A stretch of 64,000 nucleotides of DNA from Acetivibrio clariflavus DSM 19732 (GTDB taxonomy: Bacteria; Bacillota; Clostridia; Acetivibrionales; Acetivibrionaceae): contig NC_016627.1 of NCBI RefSeq assembly GCF_000237085.1, positions 2,790,118-2,854,117 of the forward strand, written 5' to 3'. This document shows positions 60,542 through 64,000 of the stretch, in pieces. A program made the position numbers and the translations under genes. The notes under the pieces are model-generated. The model had not been told where the DNA came from. It did not search any database and saw nothing but the letters and a program-made list of their open reading frames with translations. The number at the start of each line of letters is the position of its first letter. The stretch's first letter is position 1.

Positions 60542-61717
60542 TTAGTCATTGGGCATGGAGAGATGGGTTAACTTTGACTTGTCAAAAGATTCGCCGGCCT
60601 GGGCATTAGTTACCTTTATTTCACCACTGGCAATTTTACTGGCCACAGTTGAAAGTTCATTTTTTATCTCAGCCCATTTTTCTTTACCTGCATCAGTAAT
60701 CTTTGATCCTATTGTACTTAAGTCAGTAATACCTGTTGCACCGGAAGCCAGATCATAGGTTAGTGTTTTTCCCTTCATCTGATCCAGTTCATTGTTCTTA
60801 AATTTCTCAACAATTTCATAAACAGGAACTTCTGTATTCTTCAATACACTTGTCAAAACGTAACCCGGCTGGTTATCGTCTTTGTTGGCATCAACTTCTA
60901 TCGACAGCTTCTTTACTTCTTTTGCCTTTGAATCTACTCCGTCACCAACAGAACCTGCCACTGCATTAACTATATTGGCACCGTCCTGATAATAGGTGTT
61001 GGCTTTTGTGGCACCTGCCGCAGAATCGGAGAAGCCTGCATTGTAATCACTGTAATAAGTGTAATGAACGCCTAACTGTTCTGCCATATAGTTAATACCT
61101 TCAGCATATCCATAGCTAAATACTGTAATACCATTGGATTTTGAGCCACCAAGGAATCCTATTTTTCTCCCCGCATCTCCTTCAGTGAAATTATAATCCT
61201 GCTCATTAAAGAGAACTTTTGCATTTTCATTAACCAAAACACTTAGCACGCCTGCCATGAAAGATGCTTCATGCACATCAAAAAGTACTGATATAACATT
61301 ATTATGGATTGTGGCACCATCTGCATTAACATTGGGATTGTCATTGAAGATTACGAAAGTAGTATCCGGATACTGCTCTGCAATTGGCTTGTTTCCGCCA
61401 ACACCATTTATAAGAGCATCAAAATTGTATTCAAGACTGAATATCAACTTATATCCAGCTTCGGCGAGCTGAGTGAGACTGCCTGGAATATCTGTAGATT
61501 CTACAACTTTATAATCGATTCCCAATTTTTCCTTGGCTTTTTCAAGACCTTTTATAGCCGACTGGTTATAGCCCTTGTCATTAGCACCTGCTGCTGAAGT
61601 GATAAGAGCAACTCCCAAATTTTTCGATTTGTTTGAACATCCGGTAAACACAAGAGGTATAAGCATGATGACTATTGCAACGACTGCAATGGTTCTTACT
61701 AAATTGATTTTTTTCAT
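60542..61717 (-). CDS. BMP-family nucleoside-binding lipoprotein
   Basis: 391 aa. Lipobox LVFTGC with the lipidated Cys near residue 27, then a PnrA/BmpA-type binding domain (GVALITSAAGANDKGYNQSAIKGLE given as GVALITS and NDKGYNQSAIKGLE; GRKIGFLGGSKSNGITVFSYGY as GFLGGSKSNG; GDGVDSKAKE). Family members bind purine or pyrimidine nucleosides. First structural gene of the operon, about 200 nt after the GntR gene, with AGGAGTGG upstream. Confidence 0.93.
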   Translation of the reverse strand: MKKINLVRTIAVVAIVIMLIPLVFTGCSNKSKNLGVALITSAAGANDKGYNQSAIKGLEKAKEKLGIDYKVVESTDIPGSLTQLAEAGYKLIFSLEYNFDALINGVGGNKPIAEQYPDTTFVIFNDNPNVNADGATIHNNVISVLFDVHEASFMAGVLSVLVNENAKVLFNEQDYNFTEGDAGRKIGFLGGSKSNGITVFSYGYAEGINYMAEQLGVHYTYYSDYNAGFSDSAAGATKANTYYQDGANIVNAVAGSVGDGVDSKAKEVKKLSIEVDANKDDNQPGYVLTSVLKNTEVPVYEIVEKFKNNELDQMKGKTLTYDLASGATGITDLSTIGSKITDAGKEKWAEIKNELSTVASKIASGEIKVTNAQAGESFDKSKLTHLSMPND

Positions 61718-61760
61718 CTCATCCACTCCTATTTTTTTAGACGACTGTTGTGTTGGTTGG

Positions 61761-61788
61761 GTAGTTTTAGCTGCAGCAATAAAACTAC
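61761..61788. promoter_or_regulatory. Inverted repeat in leader of the BMP operon
   Basis: GTAGTTTTA (61761-61769) / TAAAACTAC (61780-61788), with GCTGCAGC, itself palindromic, in the loop. It lies 44 nt upstream of the lipoprotein start. It could be an operator or an mRNA hairpin; no U-run follows. Confidence 0.55.
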
Positions 61789-61806
61789 TGAATTTTATAT
61801 TATATA

Positions 61807-61842
61807 ATCAATTCCTATGCTTACGCATATATTAGAATTGAT
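61807..61842. promoter_or_regulatory. Second inverted repeat upstream of the BMP operon
   Basis: ATCAATTC (61807-61814) / GAATTGAT (61835-61842) with ATGC / GCAT pairing inside (61817-61820, 61825-61828). It lies between the GntR stop and the lipoprotein gene, where either a terminator of gntR or an operator would be expected. Confidence 0.5.
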
Positions 61843-61917
61843 CTATAACCGTTATATAGCTTTTGATTTCATATGCTATTCTTTTTTATCCAATAAACCG
61901 ATTTGTTTATTAAATTT

Positions 61918-62646
61918 TTATCTGACTTGATTAATGCAGAATTTCAGTTTATCTGTCCTGTAATAGGTTTTAAATTTTTCGATAGGTACCTCCTTGCCGT
62001 TAACTATACCTAAGGTAACAGCTCTGAACAGAAGAATCGGTTCACCCTCATCTATATTAAGAATTTCAGCCACTTCATCGGCTGCCAGCACAGCCTCAAT
62101 TGTTCTTGTAGCTTTGGTAATACGTGTGCCATATTCATTTTCCAGCACATTATAAATGGATTCCACCCCAAAATCGAAATTTTCTATTCCAGGGAAAAGC
62201 TTGCACGGCAGATAGGTAGTTGTCAGGTTCAATGGCTCATTATCTGCAAAATAGACACGTTTTACTTTGAAGAGCTTATCTCCGCTACATAAATGCAATT
62301 GCCTCATGGAAGCCTGGTCAGCGGTAATTATTTCAGCCGACAGAAGACGTTTGGACGGTGTCATTCCCATCCTGATAATATCCTCGGTACAACTGGTAAG
62401 GGATACAAGATCCTGATTTAATTTATCATTTTTAACAAAAGTACCTTTGCCCTGTATACGGTAAACATACCCCTCTTTAACCAAATCATCTATGGCTTTC
62501 TTTGCTGTGATTCTGCTTACTCCAAACATATTCATAATCTCACGTTCGCTGGGTAGCATGCCGTCAGGGCCTATTTCTTCCTGATCAATCATTTCAAGTA
62601 TTTTCTTTTTTACACTATAATATTTTGGGGTCATTCCAGAATCCAA
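61918..62646 (-). CDS. GntR-family (HutC/UTRA) transcriptional regulator
   Basis: 242 aa. N-terminal winged HTH (MLPSEREIMNMFGVSRITAKKAIDDLVKEG, key residues PSERE and SRITAKKAID; RIQGKGTFV) and C-terminal UTRA ligand domain (LLSAEI, VKRVYFADNEPLNLTTTYLP, ITKATRTIEAVLA, EPILLFRAV). TTG start with GGAGTG seven nt upstream; an ATG four codons later is possible. HutC-type members respond to sugars, amines or nucleotides. It heads the importer/phosphorylase operon and probably represses it. Three 16-bp repeats lie about 47 nt upstream of its start. Confidence 0.9.
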   Translation of the reverse strand: MDSGMTPKYYSVKKKILEMIDQEEIGPDGMLPSEREIMNMFGVSRITAKKAIDDLVKEGYVYRIQGKGTFVKNDKLNQDLVSLTSCTEDIIRMGMTPSKRLLSAEIITADQASMRQLHLCSGDKLFKVKRVYFADNEPLNLTTTYLPCKLFPGIENFDFGVESIYNVLENEYGTRITKATRTIEAVLAADEVAEILNIDEGEPILLFRAVTLGIVNGKEVPIEKFKTYYRTDKLKFCINQVR

Positions 62647-62692
62647 TTAATATCACTCCATTCAGTGAATTATATAGAAGTAAGTTAGTTTG

Positions 62693-62740
62693 ATATTAAT
62701 ATGTCATTATATTAACATGTTATTATATTGATATGTTGAT
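62693..62740. repeat. Three tandem 16-bp repeats upstream of the GntR gene
   Basis: ATATTAATATGTCATT, ATATTAACATGTTATT and ATATTGATATGTTGAT follow each other without gaps; a partial fourth (ATGTCCAC) follows. Differences are few and mostly transitions. Period 16 bp and position suggest a multi-site operator of the regulator (inferred). Confidence 0.65.
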
Positions 62741-63174
62741 ATGTCCACTTATAATATACTACAAACTTAACATAATGTCAATATTTTTTCATTGCCGCTT
62801 TTTCACCTTTAGCCTATCCTGTATAAATAAGCAATAGTGCATACTCAATCAAAATATGTTTACATAATAACATTTTTCATATCCTTATGATATTTTTATC
62901 ACATAAACATTTTTGAGTAAAATAACTGAATTTTTTTAGAATGAATGCTTATTTAATGAATATTCAACCTCAAATGCAAATTCTCACCAAGTTTACTACA
63001 GATTAGCCTCCTGAATTCAGTAAATCCGAAAAAGGTTTTACAGAATAAAAGATAGGAATTTTCATAATCTTAAATAATATGACATAAAAAAATATCGGAA
63101 GGGATGCTATCTCTTCCTCATCCATTCCTTCCTTTAATCATCGCAATAAACTTATTCACTTGGTGATGTTTAAC
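62741..63174. other. AT-rich intergenic region, no gene seen
   Basis: About 430 nt between the GntR repeats and the flavodoxin-like gene. No ORF with ribosome binding site and no clear terminator of the flavodoxin gene was recognised. Confidence 0.5.
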
Positions 63175-63639
63175 TTATATCGATTTTATCATATTATCAA
63201 TAAATTTTTCTGCTTTTTGGATATCTTTTTCATCGGGATGTCCCTCGGAAAGCTTTCTAAAAAGCTCAAATATCATGTTCTTTTTGATTTCTGTAGTTGT
63301 ATAATATCCTTTGCAAGCAAAGCTGCCTTTGCATATTGCACCTTTTGACCTTAAAATTTTAAGCAGTTTATTATTATAAAACCTTGCTCCAATCCCACTT
63401 GTAGAAAATACAAAAACATTTTTTCCCTTTAAGTCAAGTTTTTCAACACAATTAAGAAGTTTTGAGGATAGGCTTTCCCTGTAAACTCCAGATCCAAAGC
63501 CAATTAAATCATAATTGTCAATTTTAATCTCATTAGATTCCTTTAGATTAATTAAGTCTGCATTTATTTTTTTTGCAAATACATTAGCTATCTTTTCAGT
63601 ATTGCTGTACATAGAGTAGTACACAATTAAAGCTTTCAT
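63175..63639 (-). CDS. Flavodoxin-like protein
   Basis: 154 aa. FMN phosphate-binding loop YYSMYSNTEKIA (8-19), then GFGSGVYRESLS and VFVFSTSGIGARFYN, typical of flavodoxin-domain proteins, including flavodoxin-type oxidoreductases. It should bind FMN and carry electrons or act as a small reductase. AAGGAGAG precedes the ATG region. It is a single gene; partner unknown. Confidence 0.88.
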   Translation of the reverse strand: MKALIVYYSMYSNTEKIANVFAKKINADLINLKESNEIKIDNYDLIGFGSGVYRESLSSKLLNCVEKLDLKGKNVFVFSTSGIGARFYNNKLLKILRSKGAICKGSFACKGYYTTTEIKKNMIFELFRKLSEGHPDEKDIQKAEKFIDNMIKSI

Positions 63640-63797
63640 AAGTCATATTCTCTCCTTATCCTTCATTTTCAATATTAGTTTATTCTCCGAAAACACCATT
63701 AAATACAACAATGGATCATTAAATTTTCCGCCAATACTATTTTAGTATTATACCACAATATCAAAAAGACTTTACTTTCAAATTTATCGTTTTTTCA
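63640..63797. other. Intergenic region upstream of flavodoxin-like gene
   Basis: AT-rich, with a small AATACT / AGTATT hairpin near 63732-63748. Nothing else recognised. Confidence 0.4.
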
Positions 63798-63826
63798 TTG
63801 TAGTTTCCGTAATTGTATGATATAAT
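63798..63826 (+). promoter_or_regulatory. Sigma-A-like promoter near right edge
   Basis: TTGTAG (63798-63803), 17-nt spacer, TATAAT (63821-63826). Perfect -10 and optimal spacing. Transcription would start near 63833 on the plus strand. Confidence 0.6.
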
Positions 63827-63832
63827 AGTAAA

Positions 63833-63916
63833 AAAAAGTAATTGTTTTTAACCAATTAATTGATTATTACAATGCCGTTAAGAGTGATTGCAAAAATATA
63901 GGCAATCACTTTTTTA
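63833..63916 (+). ncRNA. Possible short terminated transcript (leader or small RNA)
   Basis: From the promoter above, a stretch of about 84 nt ends in a GTGATTGC / GCAATCAC stem (63884-63891 with 63902-63909) followed by TTTTTT. No ORF with a ribosome binding site lies inside. It could be a small RNA or an attenuated leader of a gene beyond the right edge. Confidence 0.4.
63884..63916 (+). terminator. Intrinsic terminator near right edge
   Basis: GTGATTGC / GCAATCAC stem with a 10-nt loop and six Ts on the plus strand. Confidence 0.7.
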
Positions 63917-64000
63917 ACAAAACAGTTTTGCTGTTATATTGATTTTTATATAAGAGAAAAACAATAAAAATAAATAAAGATTCACTTAAGTCAAAAATCG

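Noticed and set aside
61727-61917. Purine riboswitch upstream of the nucleoside importer
   Set aside because: The leader has inverted repeats but no sequence resembling the conserved purine aptamer junctions.

Overview
The window looks like a chromosomal segment from a cellulosome-producing, spore-forming, AT-rich Firmicute of the Clostridium/Acetivibrio (Hungateiclostridiaceae) type. The evidence is four separate type I dockerin modules on secreted hemicellulases, a pro-sigma-K gene, low-GC codon use, frequent TTG/GTG starts and strong AGGAGG ribosome binding sites. No species is assigned. No tRNA, rRNA, CRISPR array, transposase or integrase was seen.

Region 1 (1-22.5 kb, all minus strand) is an arabinoxylan-degradation island. 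From left to right it holds: a truncated multidomain secreted protein (two Ig-like domains, two CBM9-like domains, CE1 esterase start); a LacI-type repressor; a GH43-CBM6-dockerin; a CE3-dockerin esterase; L-ribulose-5-P 4-epimerase and an L-ribulokinase-like kinase; a GH11-CBM6-dockerin-GH10 double xylanase; an intracellular set (GH43, GH39 beta-xylosidase, a small Cys-rich protein, GH51 arabinofuranosidase, a family VIII-like serine esterase); and a CE1-CBM6-dockerin feruloyl esterase. Extracellular enzymes would strip and cut arabinoxylan at the cellulosome, cytoplasmic GH39/GH43/GH51 would finish the oligosaccharides, and AraB/AraD would feed arabinose into the pentose phosphate pathway. 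Three related long palindromes, built on an AACCGGTTTA half-site with identical internal spacing, lie upstream of the double xylanase, the intracellular operon and the CE1 gene and define a probable local regulon.

Region 2 (22.8-41.2 kb) is a conserved housekeeping block on the minus strand: rpsB-tsf, pyrH-frr-(66 aa ORF)-uppS-cdsA-dxr-rseP-ispG, and rimP-nusA-ylxR-ylxQ-infB-rbfA-nrnA-truB-ribF. It covers translation, isoprenoid and lipid synthesis and RNA turnover. Several genes overlap and some use TTG starts. A structured leader precedes rpsB.

Region 3 (41.5-51.5 kb) is mostly plus strand: typA, mltG, trmR and trhP (tRNA wobble mo5U synthesis), a class B penicillin-binding protein, a secreted DUF2680-like protein (minus), uninterrupted sigK, and ytvI (minus, convergent).

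Region 4 (51.9-62.7 kb, minus strand) is a tightly packed, partly overlapping ten-gene operon behind a GntR/UTRA regulator: a BMP-family nucleoside ABC importer (lipoprotein, double ATPase, two permeases), an isochorismatase-fold hydrolase, a PfkB kinase, a uridine-phosphorylase-like enzyme, a BtpA/SgcQ TIM barrel, an iron alcohol dehydrogenase and a TrpA-like TIM barrel with an altered active site and no TrpB partner. I recognise no textbook pathway that uses this set. It is the best candidate here for an undescribed catabolic system, probably degradation of a nucleoside or its pentose phosphate. A flavodoxin-like gene and a possible short promoter-terminator transcript close the window.
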